Assembly: GCF_001654495.1 (NCBI RefSeq)
Contig: NZ_CP015849.1
Location: 6,055,001-6,119,000 of the forward strand
Direction of reading: 5' to 3'
DNA length: 64,000 bases
Source: Streptomyces sp. SAT1
GTDB taxonomy: Bacteria > Actinomycetota > Actinomycetes > Streptomycetales > Streptomycetaceae
Of the stretch, positions 49,957 to 60,100 are shown in pieces. Under the pieces are notes generated by a model. That model had not been told where the DNA came from and ran no database searches. It saw only the letters and a program-made list of their open reading frames with translations. A program made the position numbers and the translations under genes. Each line of letters opens with the position of its first letter. Position 1 is the first letter of the stretch.

Positions 49957-52158
49957 ATGGAATTCGGCTTACTGGGGCCGTTGCAAGCCCGGATCGCCGG
50001 ACGCGCGGTCCCGTTGAACGGCCCGCGGCAGGCCAAGATGCTGGCGGCACTCCTGCTCGACGCCAACACCGCCGTCCCCATGGAACGGCTCGTCGCCGTG
50101 ATGTGGGACACGCGGCCGCCCGCCACCGCGGTCCGTCAGGCCCAGGACGCCGTCTCCGGACTGCGCCGCAACCTCGTCGCCCGCGGAGCACCCGCCTCCC
50201 TGATCAGCACGCGGCGCGGCGGCTACGAGATCCACCTGGCGCAAGGCCGGCTCGACCTGCTGGAGTTCGACCACGAGCGACACCTCGCCGAACAGCAGAC
50301 GGTCCCGTCCGGGACGGCGGCCGCGCTGCGGCGGGCGCTCGCCCGCTGGCGCGGGAACGCCCTGGCCGACGTCCCCGGCCGAGCCCTGGAGATCGACGCG
50401 GCCCGGCTGAACGAGCGACGCGCGGCCACGCACAAGGAGTGCCTCGCCATTGAACTCGACCTGGGGCGCCATCGGGAGGTCATCGACGAACTGACCGCCC
50501 TGCTGCATACACACCCCTTCGACGAGCAGGTCGCCGAACACCTGATGCTCGCCCTCTACCGGTGCCGCCGCCAGGGCGAGGCGCTGCGGGTGTACGAGCG
50601 GCTGCGCCGCACCCTGGCCGGCGAACTCGGCGTCGACCCCGCCCCACCGCTGCGGGAACTGCATCAGCGCATCCTGACCGCGGACCCCGCCCTGACAGCC
50701 GTGCCCCCGGCGACGGGACCCTCGCCCACGGGCCCCTGGGCGACACCGCCGCAGAGCCCCGACCCGGCGGTCACCGGGCCGGACATGGCGATGCCGGTGC
50801 GTCAGCTCCCCCTCGACGTCCCCGACTTCGTGGGCCGGGCCGACGCCCTGGCCGAGATCGCCGGGCTGCTCGACGGGTCGGCGCCGAACCGGGCCCCGGT
50901 CGCCGTCGTCGTGGGCGGTCCCGGCGTCGGCAAGTCCTGCCTGGTGACGCACGCCGCGCGACGGGCGTGCGCCGGCTTCCCCGACGGTCAGCTCTATCTC
51001 GACCTCGCGGCGACATCGGACGAGCCACGGGACCCGGCGATGATGCTGGCCGAGGCGCTGCGCGCGCTCTCGGTCGCCGGCAGCGCCATCCCGAGCAGCC
51101 TGTCCGAGCGAGCCGCGCTCTACCGGTCGCTGCTGGTGGACCGGCGCACGCTGGTGGTGCTGGACGACGCCGGCCACGCCGATCAGGTGCTGCCGCTGCT
51201 GCCCGGCGCCGACGGCTGCGCCGTGCTGATCACCAGCCGCACGCTGCTGACGCAGCTTCCCGGCGCCCGGCACATCGACCTGGACGTGCTGAGCCCGGCG
51301 GAGGCGCGGGAGCTGTTCACCGGAATCGTCGGACGGCGCCGGGTCGAACGGGAACCGGGGGAGGCCGAAGCGATCCTCGACTGCTGCGGAAACCTGCCGC
51401 TCGCCATCCGGATCGCCAGCGGCAAGCTCACGGGCCGCCCGGCCTGGTCGCTGCGGGTGCTGCGGGAACGCATCGAGGACGAGTCACGGCGGCTCGCCGA
51501 GCTGAGGATCGGCGACCTCAGCGTGCGGGCCAGCGTCGAACTGAGCCTGCGGCTGCTGCCACAGGACGCGGTGCGCGCGCTCGGCCTGCTGGGTCTGCTC
51601 GGCCCCCACACCCTGCCCGGCTGGGTGGTCGGCCCGCTGCTGGACCGCCCGGACGGCGAGGAGGTGCTGGACCTCCTCGTCGACGCCAGCCTGGTGCGAC
51701 TGGTCGCCACCGACGCCCTCGGCGAGCCGCGTTACCGGCTGCACGACCTGATCAGGACCTGCGCCGTGGAACTCGCCGCCTCACTGCCCGCCGAGGACAA
51801 GAGGGACGCGGTCGTCCGGGTGCTGTCCGTCTGGCTGGAGCTGATCGGGTACGGCACCGAACGGCTCCCGGCAGCCGGACTGCTGACGGCGGCGCCCGGT
51901 TCCGCACCGCGCCGCGCGCTGCCCCGCCCGGTCGTGGACCGGTTGATGTCCGACCCGGTCGGCTGGTTCGACGCGGAACGCGACAACCTGCTCGGCGCGG
52001 TGAAGCTGGCCGCCGACCGGGGCCTGGACGAGCTGGCCTGGGAACTGGCGGCCGGCGCGGCGACCTACTACGACCACCGGTGCCTCTACCAGGACTGGCA
52101 GCACGGGCACCGCCTCGCGCTGGACGCGGCCGAGGGCGCAGGCAATGTGCGCGGCTAG
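49957..52158 (+). CDS. SARP/AfsR-like regulator, N-terminal part up to the amber stop
   Basis: 733 residues, start ATG 49957 with GGGGGAGC upstream. The SARP N-terminus (MEFGLLGPLQARIAG, winged helix) and BTAD should bind direct repeats at -35 of pathway promoters; the NB-ARC ATPase (GGPGVGKSC near 325, LVVLDDAGHADQVL near 398, CAVLITSRTLL near 422) works as a switch. Without the TPRs the ATPase may be released from its sensor control, so even the truncated form could still act on DNA. Targets are unknown; no biosynthetic cluster lies nearby. Confidence 0.85.
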   Translation: MEFGLLGPLQARIAGRAVPLNGPRQAKMLAALLLDANTAVPMERLVAVMWDTRPPATAVRQAQDAVSGLRRNLVARGAPASLISTRRGGYEIHLAQGRLDLLEFDHERHLAEQQTVPSGTAAALRRALARWRGNALADVPGRALEIDAARLNERRAATHKECLAIELDLGRHREVIDELTALLHTHPFDEQVAEHLMLALYRCRRQGEALRVYERLRRTLAGELGVDPAPPLRELHQRILTADPALTAVPPATGPSPTGPWATPPQSPDPAVTGPDMAMPVRQLPLDVPDFVGRADALAEIAGLLDGSAPNRAPVAVVVGGPGVGKSCLVTHAARRACAGFPDGQLYLDLAATSDEPRDPAMMLAEALRALSVAGSAIPSSLSERAALYRSLLVDRRTLVVLDDAGHADQVLPLLPGADGCAVLITSRTLLTQLPGARHIDLDVLSPAEARELFTGIVGRRRVEREPGEAEAILDCCGNLPLAIRIASGKLTGRPAWSLRVLRERIEDESRRLAELRIGDLSVRASVELSLRLLPQDAVRALGLLGLLGPHTLPGWVVGPLLDRPDGEEVLDLLVDASLVRLVATDALGEPRYRLHDLIRTCAVELAASLPAEDKRDAVVRVLSVWLELIGYGTERLPAAGLLTAAPGSAPRRALPRPVVDRLMSDPVGWFDAERDNLLGAVKLAADRGLDELAWELAAGAATYYDHRCLYQDWQHGHRLALDAAEGAGNVRG

Positions 52159-52908
52159 TCGGTCCTGCTGCGCGGTCTGGGCCAACTCCACATCTACCAG
52201 GACGAGTTCGACCTGGCCACTCGAACCCTGGAATCCTCCCTCACGCTGTGCAGGAAGGCCGGCGACAGACGCGGGGAGGCCCTGACCATCGCCATGCTGG
52301 GTACGGTCAGCCGGGTGCAGGGCCGTGACGACGAAGCCCTCGAACGGGTCGAGCACGCGCTGGCCATCGCGGTCGGCGAGGGCGACCGCCACATGCAAGC
52401 GCAGCTCTCCTGCTCCATGGCCGTGATGAAGCTCATGCAGGACAAGCTCGACGAGGCGGAGCCATGGTTCGCCACGGCCTTGCGGCAGGCCCGCACACTG
52501 GGCGACGCACATCGCGTGGCCGTGGTGCTGCGGCGCTTCAGCAGGCTGCACGACCGGCGCGGCGACCCCGACGAGGCACTGCGCTGCCTGGGACAGGCGC
52601 TGGCCACCTTCGAGAACCTGGCCGACGAGCGCTGCGCCGCGTACACCCTGCTGGAAGTCGGCCGCGTCCACGCCGGCCGGCACGACCGCGACCGCGCGGC
52701 CCCGGCCCTGGAACGCGCGGCGGCCCTCTTCCACCGCCACGGCGACCGCCAGGACGAGGCCGCCTGCTGGCAGCTGATCGGCGACCTGGACGCCCTCGCC
52801 GGCGCCCCCCACCTGGCCCACCAGCACCGAGGACGCGCCCTGCGCCTGTGGCAGACGATCGGCGACATCAACGAGACGAACCCCCCGCCCCGCCCGTCGT
52901 CACCGTGA
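52159..52908 (+). CDS. TPR C-terminal part of the AfsR-like regulator after the amber stop
   Basis: 249 in-frame codons of tetratricopeptide repeats follow the amber codon (LHIYQDEFDLATRTLESSL, AMLGTVSRVQGRDDEALERV, MKLMQDKLDEAEPWF, LHDRRGDPDEALRCLGQAL, VGRVHAGRHDRDRAAPALE). The first ATG in frame is 52294 (204 residues), but no ribosome site precedes it, so independent translation is doubtful. Confidence 0.6.
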   Translation, partial: SVLLRGLGQLHIYQDEFDLATRTLESSLTLCRKAGDRRGEALTIAMLGTVSRVQGRDDEALERVEHALAIAVGEGDRHMQAQLSCSMAVMKLMQDKLDEAEPWFATALRQARTLGDAHRVAVVLRRFSRLHDRRGDPDEALRCLGQALATFENLADERCAAYTLLEVGRVHAGRHDRDRAAPALERAAALFHRHGDRQDEAACWQLIGDLDALAGAPHLAHQHRGRALRLWQTIGDINETNPPPRPSSP

Positions 52909-52993
52909 GCCGCCCACACCCCCCACCGGACCGCCCCCTCCCACCGACCGCGTCCGGCGTCCCCCGTTGGAGAGGCGCCCGTGAGCCGTGAGA

Positions 52994-53033
52994 CGGTGAA
53001 GCCGCACCGGAGCACTCCGGTGCGGCTTCACCG
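52994..53033. terminator. Strong hairpin terminator
   Basis: 40-bp perfect inverted repeat (arms 52994-53012 and 53015-53033, 19 bp each, CA centre) 86 nt after the AfsR-like stop. The remainder of 52909-53191 holds no gene that I can see. Confidence 0.85.
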
Positions 53034-53191
53034 CGGGATCGAACGCGATGGCCCGCAGCTCCGGCCGGTGCCTCGTGCGGTCCGTGTTCCTGTGACGCTT
53101 CTGAGGTGCGTCTGCTTTGCGATTGCACTCACCGGGAGAGGGAGCCCGCCTTCCGGGCGCGGGATGTCGGTGCCTCCTTGAGTTCGTTTCA

Positions 53192-53443
53192 TTATTCACC
53201 CTCCGGCGGGCCGAATTCTTCGATGAACTCCTTCATCAGCTGCACCATTTCCCTCTCTGACCAGTACGGTGTCCCGGCCCAGGGCCGGTAGAGGGAAATG
53301 CCCTCTGCGAGGAATTCGAATGCCTCAGTGTTCAGGAGGTGTTCTGTAGCGAAGTCCTCCATGGATGCGACGAAGGCCATCGACCTGTCCTCTCCGGAAA
53401 CGAACCTGCGCGCCATATCGAGGACTTCTTCCCTGGGGTTCAT
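53192..53443 (-). CDS. Small acidic protein, immunity-like, orphan
   Basis: 83 residues from ATG 53443. TATAGT lies 7 nt upstream on the minus strand with no ribosome site, so a leaderless message is likely. Acidic and helical (MNPREEVLDMARRFVSGE, then MEDFATEHLLNTEAFEFLAEG and WSEREMVQLMKEFIEEFGP), it resembles small colicin/bacteriocin-type immunity proteins more than anything else I know, but the match is one of style and not certain. The DNA here is clearly richer in A/T than the flanks. No intact toxin gene is adjacent. Confidence 0.6.
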   Translation of the reverse strand: MNPREEVLDMARRFVSGEDRSMAFVASMEDFATEHLLNTEAFEFLAEGISLYRPWAGTPYWSEREMVQLMKEFIEEFGPPEGE

Positions 53444-53896
53444 GGCAGTGACTATATGATGGGGGATACTGCCAGAGACAACCACGAACGGTTTGCCCGG
53501 ATGCGCCGCCGGTCACCACTTCTGACTGTCGGGTGCGGTCGTCGTACTGATCTCCTTCGAGGCTTCGGCACGTCGAAGATCAGCCGGTGGCCGTTCGTCT
53601 GTGCGGGCTTCCTCTCGATGCCGGAGCAAACTCCCGGACCAGGTCGAACCCGTACACCACTTCCCTGGACGGGACCCGTGCCCCCAACGGACAGCTGATA
53701 CGGAGTCATCTGTAGTCCACCCTTCACTCACCGGAGTGCTGATCGTAGAATTCCGGTTCAGGGGGGATCAGCGGGACCTACGCGGCCACGGGGACGTTGT
53801 ACGAACACTCATGGTCGCTCTTCGCGTTGACGGCAGAGGATGCCGGACACGTCGGTGCTCCGTTGGCCCAGAGAGCAACGATCAGCGGGGACCAAC
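53444..53896. other. Lower-GC gap without a convincing gene
   Basis: This 453-bp gap between the immunity-like gene and the DUF4011 helicase is less GC-rich than the flanks. Minus-strand open frames at 53452-53727 and 53513-53731 switch phase with fragments such as VVYGFDLVREFAPASR and look like a decayed coding sequence, possibly a toxin tail. The helicase promoter should lie near its 3' end. Confidence 0.45.
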
Positions 53897-56800
53897 GTGA
53901 CGAGTACGGGTGGCTTCGGCGCCGGTGGAGATCTCCAGCGGCTCAAGACAATGCTCGCGGGCTGGCGGACCTCCCTGGTGGACCTGAGCGGACGCAACCG
54001 GCTGCTCAATTTCCGCCACACGAGGTCGGCGACCCTGGAGATCTCGTACCCGTCGGCCGAGGAACTCGTCGAGAGACTCGACCGAGGCTGGGACTTCGCG
54101 CCGCTCCCCGACGAGGAACCGGAGCCCGAGGAGTCGGAGGAGCCCAGCAGTGCGCTGCCCGCGGCGAGGGGCGATCACTCCGGCGGAATCGTCACGCAGA
54201 AGCGCACGGCCCCTTCCCTCCTGCGCGCGCTCAACAGCTTGCGCGGCAAGTCGACTCAGCTGTTCAACGACTACGGTCTGTGGACTCTCAACCTCGGGGT
54301 AGGCATGCTCCGCTGGCGAGAGGACGCGGCCGAGTCCAGTAGTGACGCACCGCTGATCCTGCTTCCCGTCGTCATGGAGCGCATGAAGAACGGCAGGATT
54401 CGCCTCCGGGCCAACGAAGAAGAGGAACCGCGGTTCAACCCGGCTCTGAAGGTGAAGCTGGAGCAGTTCCACATCGACTGGACGCACGTCGCCGAGCAGG
54501 ACCCCACGGACCTGCGCGCGGTGCTCTCCGCCGCCGCTCACGCGGTCGAGGGCAAGAGCGGCTGGCAGGTCTCCGACCGCGTGGTGGTGGCACTCTTCGC
54601 TTCCCACAAGGAGTCGATGTACCAGGATCTGCTCGAGAACGAGGGCCGGGTCCTGGCCAGCGATCTCGTGCGGGCGATGGCGCTCGGCCCGGATGCCGGT
54701 CTCGCGTCCGATCGTTTCGACTTCGAGGAGATCGAACTCGACCGGATCGACGAACTGAGCCCGCCCGAGGACCGCCCGCTGGTGCTCGACGCGGACGCCT
54801 CGCAGCGGCAGGCGATCGCCGCCGCCGTGGCCGGGCAGTCGTTCGTCCTGGACGGTCCTCCGGGCACGGGTAAGAGCCAGACGATCACCAACATGATCGC
54901 CGGGCTGATGCACGCCGGCCGCAGCGTCCTGTTCGTCAGCGAGAAGGCGGCGGCTCTCGACGTCGTCCTCGACCGGCTGCGTTCGGTCGGACTCGACTCG
55001 TACGCCCTCGCCCTGCACAGCCACAGCACGAGCCGCAAGGCCGTCGCCCAGGAGCTCGGCCGGGCCCTCGCGGAGGAGCCGCGAGCACCACAGCTCTCCC
55101 AGCAGGCAGTGGCACAGGCCCGGAAACTGCGGCTCGCGCTGAGCGCCTACGCCGAGGCGATGAACGAGGAGCGCGCACCGCTCGGACGGACCCTGCACGA
55201 TGTGATCGGCCGGGTCGGGCAGTTGGCTGACGCGCCGGTCGCCTATCCGGCTTCCGGTGACGGAGCCGCTTCCACCGGGTCCGCAGTGCTCCGGGCCGCA
55301 GATCTGAGCGCCGACGACCTGCGATCGATCGTCGAGGCGACGAAGGCCATCTCCGCTTCCTGGGAAGCCGTTGCGGACCCGTCCTTCCCTTGGCGCCGTC
55401 TACGCTCGGGCATGCCGCACCCGCGACCGGTGCTCGAACAGGCCCAGGCCGCGCTGGACGGGCTCGCCACGGCCGTCGACCGGTACCGTGATCTCGCGCT
55501 CGATGCCGCACCTGCCACCGACCAGGCTGCCCTCGACCGTCTGATCGCGCTCCTGCACCTGCTCGACTCCCGCAGTCCGGTGCCGGAGAAGTGGTTGACG
55601 ACGGCGGCCTTCGCGGACGACATCGAAGACCCGGCCGATGCCTTCCTGGCCGAACTCCGCAGAGCCCATCGCTCAGGCACGGCTGCTCGAACCCGGGTCG
55701 GTGAGCGCTGGCGCGAGCTGTCCACCAGACTGACGGCAGAGCGGAGCGATGCCGAGAAGTCGCTGACGACCATGTCGCCACCTGGGCTCGACCCCGCAGC
55801 GCTGACCGAGGAGCAGGCTCGCGAACTCGCCGACCGGTTCGACGCGACTGCGGGAAGACTGGAGCGCACGCATCAAACGCTCTTGAGCGTCAGTCGTACG
55901 ACAGGGCTTGCCGTGCCGGGCAGTGTCGAGGACGCACGTCACCTGTGCGCCGTGATCGGGGTGGCGGCAGGCGAGCACCGACCGCTCGCGCGGTGGCTGG
56001 TCCCTGACGGGGCGTGGGAGGCGGAGGAGGCAGCGGTACGCGTCATCGCCGACGCGCTGGCCGAGTTTCTCACCCGACGGGACAACGTCCTGGCCGCACA
56101 GGCTCTCGCAGCCTCACAGGCGGGTCCTGGCTGGGCCGACCTGGGCGCCGAACTCAGCGCCGAGCGACCGGCCGACGAACAAGCCCTCACCGAACTGGAG
56201 CCGCCTGGCATCGACATCGCGGCACTGCCCAGCCGAGCAGCCGCGGAACTGGCGGACTGGCTGGAAGCCCTGGCCGACACGCTCGAAACCGCCGGCCGAC
56301 GCGCTGACTCGATGGCCGCCGAGCTCGGCTGCGACCGACCCAAGACCACGTCGGAGACCGAAGACCTGGCCACGCTGATCGAGTCGGCCGATACCACCGA
56401 CCGCGCTCGCGAAACGTGGCTGGATCCTCAGAGACTGCCAGTCGTGCGGGCAGCGGTCGCCGATATCTCGGCGGCTGCCGAAGAACTGAGTGCCGCCGAG
56501 CAAGCGGCGAGCGGCGTCTTCCTGCCCGAGCTCGTCTCCGCACAGGGGCTCCCTGACGCGGTCCGGCGCCTCACCGACGGCAGGCAAGGACTCGTCGGCA
56601 TGCTGTCCAGCAGTATCCGGGCGGACCGTAAGCTCGTCGCTGCGCTCACGCACGCCGGCTCATGGCGAAGCGAGTTGTACGACAAGCTGCACCTGGCCGA
56701 CGCCTGGTACACGGCGCACCGGAACCTGCGGTCGCTGGCCACGGAGCACGCCGAACTGACCGGCCGCTACAGGGGACGGAACTGCCCGACGTTCCGGCCC

Positions 56801-57103
56801 TGCGGAAGGCGCTCGCGCACGCGGAAGCAGTCCACGGGCTGGCACCGGAGACAGTCGCGAACCCGCACCGCAGGGGTCTCCTCGCCACCCACCTGGCCGA
56901 CGGCCGAGTGCCTCGGCGAGACATCCTCACGGCGGGTACGGCCCTGCGCGGCGAACTCTCGGTATGGCGGCGGGCCCTGGCTCGCCCGGTGCTCCTGCCG
57001 TACGCGGAAGACTTGGCGAAGCAGCCGCTCGGGGACGTCGCACGCTGGCTGCGCGCCCATCTCGCCCCGCTGCGCCAGGGCCTCGCCCTGCTGGACACCG
57101 TGA
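53897..57103 (+). CDS. DUF4011 and helicase lobe 1A, 5' part before the frameshift
   Basis: Start GTG 53897 (GGGGA at 53886-53890) chosen over ATG 53840, which would add unconserved residues. DUF4011 begins at WRTSLVDLSGRNRLLNF near 20; Walker A GPPGTGKSQTITNMIAG lies near 322, followed by LFVSEKAAALDVVLDRL. A long coiled-coil and linker insertion follows. Past 56775 the reading frame is out of phase (Arg/Ser-rich nonsense) and stops at 57103, so only about 960 residues are native. Confidence 0.8.
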   Translation: MTSTGGFGAGGDLQRLKTMLAGWRTSLVDLSGRNRLLNFRHTRSATLEISYPSAEELVERLDRGWDFAPLPDEEPEPEESEEPSSALPAARGDHSGGIVTQKRTAPSLLRALNSLRGKSTQLFNDYGLWTLNLGVGMLRWREDAAESSSDAPLILLPVVMERMKNGRIRLRANEEEEPRFNPALKVKLEQFHIDWTHVAEQDPTDLRAVLSAAAHAVEGKSGWQVSDRVVVALFASHKESMYQDLLENEGRVLASDLVRAMALGPDAGLASDRFDFEEIELDRIDELSPPEDRPLVLDADASQRQAIAAAVAGQSFVLDGPPGTGKSQTITNMIAGLMHAGRSVLFVSEKAAALDVVLDRLRSVGLDSYALALHSHSTSRKAVAQELGRALAEEPRAPQLSQQAVAQARKLRLALSAYAEAMNEERAPLGRTLHDVIGRVGQLADAPVAYPASGDGAASTGSAVLRAADLSADDLRSIVEATKAISASWEAVADPSFPWRRLRSGMPHPRPVLEQAQAALDGLATAVDRYRDLALDAAPATDQAALDRLIALLHLLDSRSPVPEKWLTTAAFADDIEDPADAFLAELRRAHRSGTAARTRVGERWRELSTRLTAERSDAEKSLTTMSPPGLDPAALTEEQARELADRFDATAGRLERTHQTLLSVSRTTGLAVPGSVEDARHLCAVIGVAAGEHRPLARWLVPDGAWEAEEAAVRVIADALAEFLTRRDNVLAAQALAASQAGPGWADLGAELSAERPADEQALTELEPPGIDIAALPSRAAAELADWLEALADTLETAGRRADSMAAELGCDRPKTTSETEDLATLIESADTTDRARETWLDPQRLPVVRAAVADISAAAEELSAAEQAASGVFLPELVSAQGLPDAVRRLTDGRQGLVGMLSSSIRADRKLVAALTHAGSWRSELYDKLHLADAWYTAHRNLRSLATEHAELTGRYRGRNCPTFRPCGRRSRTRKQSTGWHRRQSRTRTAGVSSPPTWPTAECLGETSSRRVRPCAANSRYGGGPWLARCSCRTRKTWRSSRSGTSHAGCAPISPRCARASPCWTP

Positions 57104-60100
57104 TCTCGGTGGGGCGTCGAGAGGAGAGTCCCGGCGCCGAGCACAGCACGCTGGCGTCCGCACGGGCCGCGGTCGCGGTCGCGCGCGCGGCGCAGCGGGG
57201 GACGGCCGCGTTCGCCACCTGCGCGGTGACCGACCGCAGGCTCCTCGGCCCCTGGTACAGAGGGCTGGACACCAACGCGGGCGGCCTGCGTGAGGCCGGG
57301 CCGAACGGCATGACGGGCTACGAGCCGATGGGCGAACTCCTCCGCCGTGCGCTCGGCATGACCCGGCAGCAGCCCGGTCCGTACGCCACGGCGGACCATC
57401 GCGACCTGCTGGGCAGGTACGGCGCACATGGACACCCCGACACCGAGGCACTGTCCGCAGCGCTGCACGCCGCACAGCTGGTCGCCCGCCTGGCGCCGGA
57501 CAACCTCGCGGACAACGCCCGTCGAGCCCGCCTCGCGGACACACTGGCCGACGACAGACCTGAGCCGCGTGAACTCCTCGCACAGACGGAACAGATCCGC
57601 GGCGAACTCGACCACTGGCACCAGTACGCCCACCAGCCGCACCTCGCCGGGGTCGGACCGGTGCTCGCCGACCGCCCCCTGGACCAAGCCGCGGCATGGC
57701 TGCGAGCGCATGTGGAGCCCTTCGAGGACGCCATCGATCTCATCCACTCCGTCGCCCGCGCCATGGACGACCCCACCTGTCTGACCCTGGCCAGGGCGCG
57801 TGAAGCGGTGGCCGCGGTCGTCTCCGCACGCGCTGCCGAGTCGCGCTTCGCGGAGAACGACGCCGCATACCGGGGGCTCCTCGGCTCTCTCCACCGCGGC
57901 ATCGACACCGACCGCGACGGAGTGCTGGACGCGTTGGACTGGGCGCAGAAGGTCCGCCGCACGGCACACGGCGGCCACGCCGCACCCCTCCCCGAGGCGG
58001 CGGCAAGGATGATGCTGACGGCTTCCCCCGACTCCTCTGTGACGGTTCGAGAGGCGGACTGGCGGCGTCAAAGGGAATCGCTGGCCGGGTATTTCGAGCC
58101 CAAGCGGGCGGAGGAACTGCGGCGTGAACTCTCCGGGACGCTGCCCGCCGCCGGAGCCGTCCTGTCACGTCTGGACCGTGACTCCTTCGGGCCGGAGGCC
58201 TGGACGGCCTGCGCCGAGGCGCTGACCGTACTCGGCCGGTATCACCTGGACGGACTGCCCGGCCAGATGGCACGCCGTGACGTCTCGGCCGAGGACTTCC
58301 CCGCGGCGATGGAGCGCGCGGTGCTCGCCGCCTGGCTCGAACACCAGCTCGCCACCGACGCCCGGCTGAAGCCGATGCGGGCCGTCGAGCGCGACCAGTT
58401 GGTGGAGCGTTTCGAGGCAGCCGACAGGGCCTTGGTGGAGGCGGCCCATGCCGGTGTGATCGCCGCGTGCAACGCCCGCCGACCGCGCCGCACCTCAGTC
58501 GGGCAGGCCGCTGTGATCCGCAGGCAGGCCGAGATGCAGCGTCGACACATGCCCGTACGACACCTGCTGAAGCAGACCCGCGAGGTCGTACGGCTGATCA
58601 AGCCCTGCTTCATGATGAGTCCACTGACGGTCAGTCAGTTCTTGCCACCTGATTTCGAGTTCGATGTCGTCATCTTCGACGAGGCGTCCCAGGTGCTGCC
58701 CCAGGACGCGGTGAACTCCGTCTACAGGGGCAAGGCGCTCATCGTGGCGGGCGACCAGAAGCAGCTGCCGCCGACCTCGTTCTTCAGCGCGGGCGGTGAC
58801 GGAGACGATGACGACGAGTGGGACGAGGAGGGCGTGGACAGCTACGAGTCCGTCCTCGACATGTGCAGGGGCAGTGGCGTACTGCGGGGCATGCCGCTGC
58901 GCTGGCACTACCGCAGCCGGCACGAGAATCTGATCGCTTTCAGTAACCACGAGTTCTACGACGACTCCATGACGACGTTCCCGGGTGCGCTGGAGCAGAG
59001 CCCGGACATCGGCGTGGAGTTCATCAAGGCGGACGGCATCTACGATCGCGGCGGCCGGAGCAACAACCCGGGCGAGGCCGCGAAGGTGGCCCAGCGCGTC
59101 ATCCACCACTTCGACACCCGACCCGGGCTGACCCTCGGCGTGGTAGCCCTCTCGAAGGCGCAGGCCGAGGCCATCGAGGAGGCGGTGCAGAAGGCGCGCG
59201 AGGCCCGTCCGGACCTCGACCGCTTCTTCACGGAGGACCGGCTCGACGGCTTCTTCGTCAAGAACCTGGAGACCGTCCAGGGCGATGAGCGTGACGTGAT
59301 CATCCTGTCCATCGGCTACGGCCGCGATCAGCAGGGCAAGCTGCACTCGTCCTTCGGCCCCATGAACAACAAGGACGTCGGCTGGCGGCGCCTCAATGTG
59401 GCGGTGACTCGTGCCCGGCGGCGTATGGAGGTCGTCGCCTCCTTCTACGGCGGCGAGCTGCGCGACAGCGGCAACAAAAGCGTGCAGGCCCTCAAGCGGT
59501 ACCTCGAGTACGCCCAGCACGGCCCGCGCATTCTCGAGACCGACGCGGCCGATCCGGACGCGGCGCCGGAAAGCCCCTTCGAGGAGGAGGTCATCGACCT
59601 GCTCCGCGGCTGGGGCTACTCGATGCAGCCGCAAGTGGGCGTCGCCGGTTTCCGTATCGACATGGCCGTACGTCATCCGGCGGCGCCCGGCAGGTACGCG
59701 CTGGGCATCGAGTGCGACGGTGCCATGTACCACTCCTCGCGGGCAGCCCGGGACCGTGACCGGCTGCGGGAGGCGGTCCTGCGCGACCTCGGCTGGAAGC
59801 TGCACCGGATCTGGGGCACGGACTGGTACCGCAACCGGCGGGACGCGATGGCGCGGCTGCGTGCCGCGGTGGAGGCGGCGTGTGAAGCGGATCCTCATGC
59901 GGTACGGGTTCCGCGCGTCGCGGAGGGCGGGACGGACGGAGAGGGTGGTACGGCGGCCGCCGCTGACGTTGCCGCGACTGCGGGTGATGACCCGGCACCG
60001 CGAGTGGAGTTCGTGACCGTCGACACCGGGCCGTCGTCGTGGAGCCGTCCGTACCAAGTCGCCGACCACAGAGAGCTGGTCAGCGTCCGCTTCGACTCCG

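Larger units (their letters stand above)
49957..52908 (+). pseudogene. AfsR/SARP-like regulator split by an in-frame amber codon
   Basis: One reading frame runs from ATG 49957 to TGA 52906-52908 (983 codons plus stop), interrupted only by TAG at 52156-52158. Domains in order: OmpR-type winged helix (1-95), BTAD (about 100-245), NB-ARC ATPase (about 300-560, Walker A VVGGPGVGKSC), winged-helix and linker region, and TPRs after the amber codon. The residues on both sides join naturally (AGNVRG, then SVLLRGLGQLHIYQD), as in AfsR-type proteins. Either the gene is mutated, or the base is a sequencing error, or the stop is read through. The two halves are listed separately. Confidence 0.85.

Noticed and set aside
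49969..51273. 434-codon minus-strand frame opposite the AfsR-like gene
   Set aside because: No domain pattern; typical third-position GC artefact.
53339..53698. 119-codon plus-strand frame opposite the immunity-like gene
   Set aside because: No ribosome site or motif; the minus-strand gene has a promoter and sensible composition.
56766..56780. Programmed -1 ribosomal frameshift in the DUF4011 gene
   Set aside because: The zero-frame codons TAC AGG GGA do not form an X XXY YYZ slippery heptamer and no clear downstream pseudoknot was seen; a missing G is simpler.
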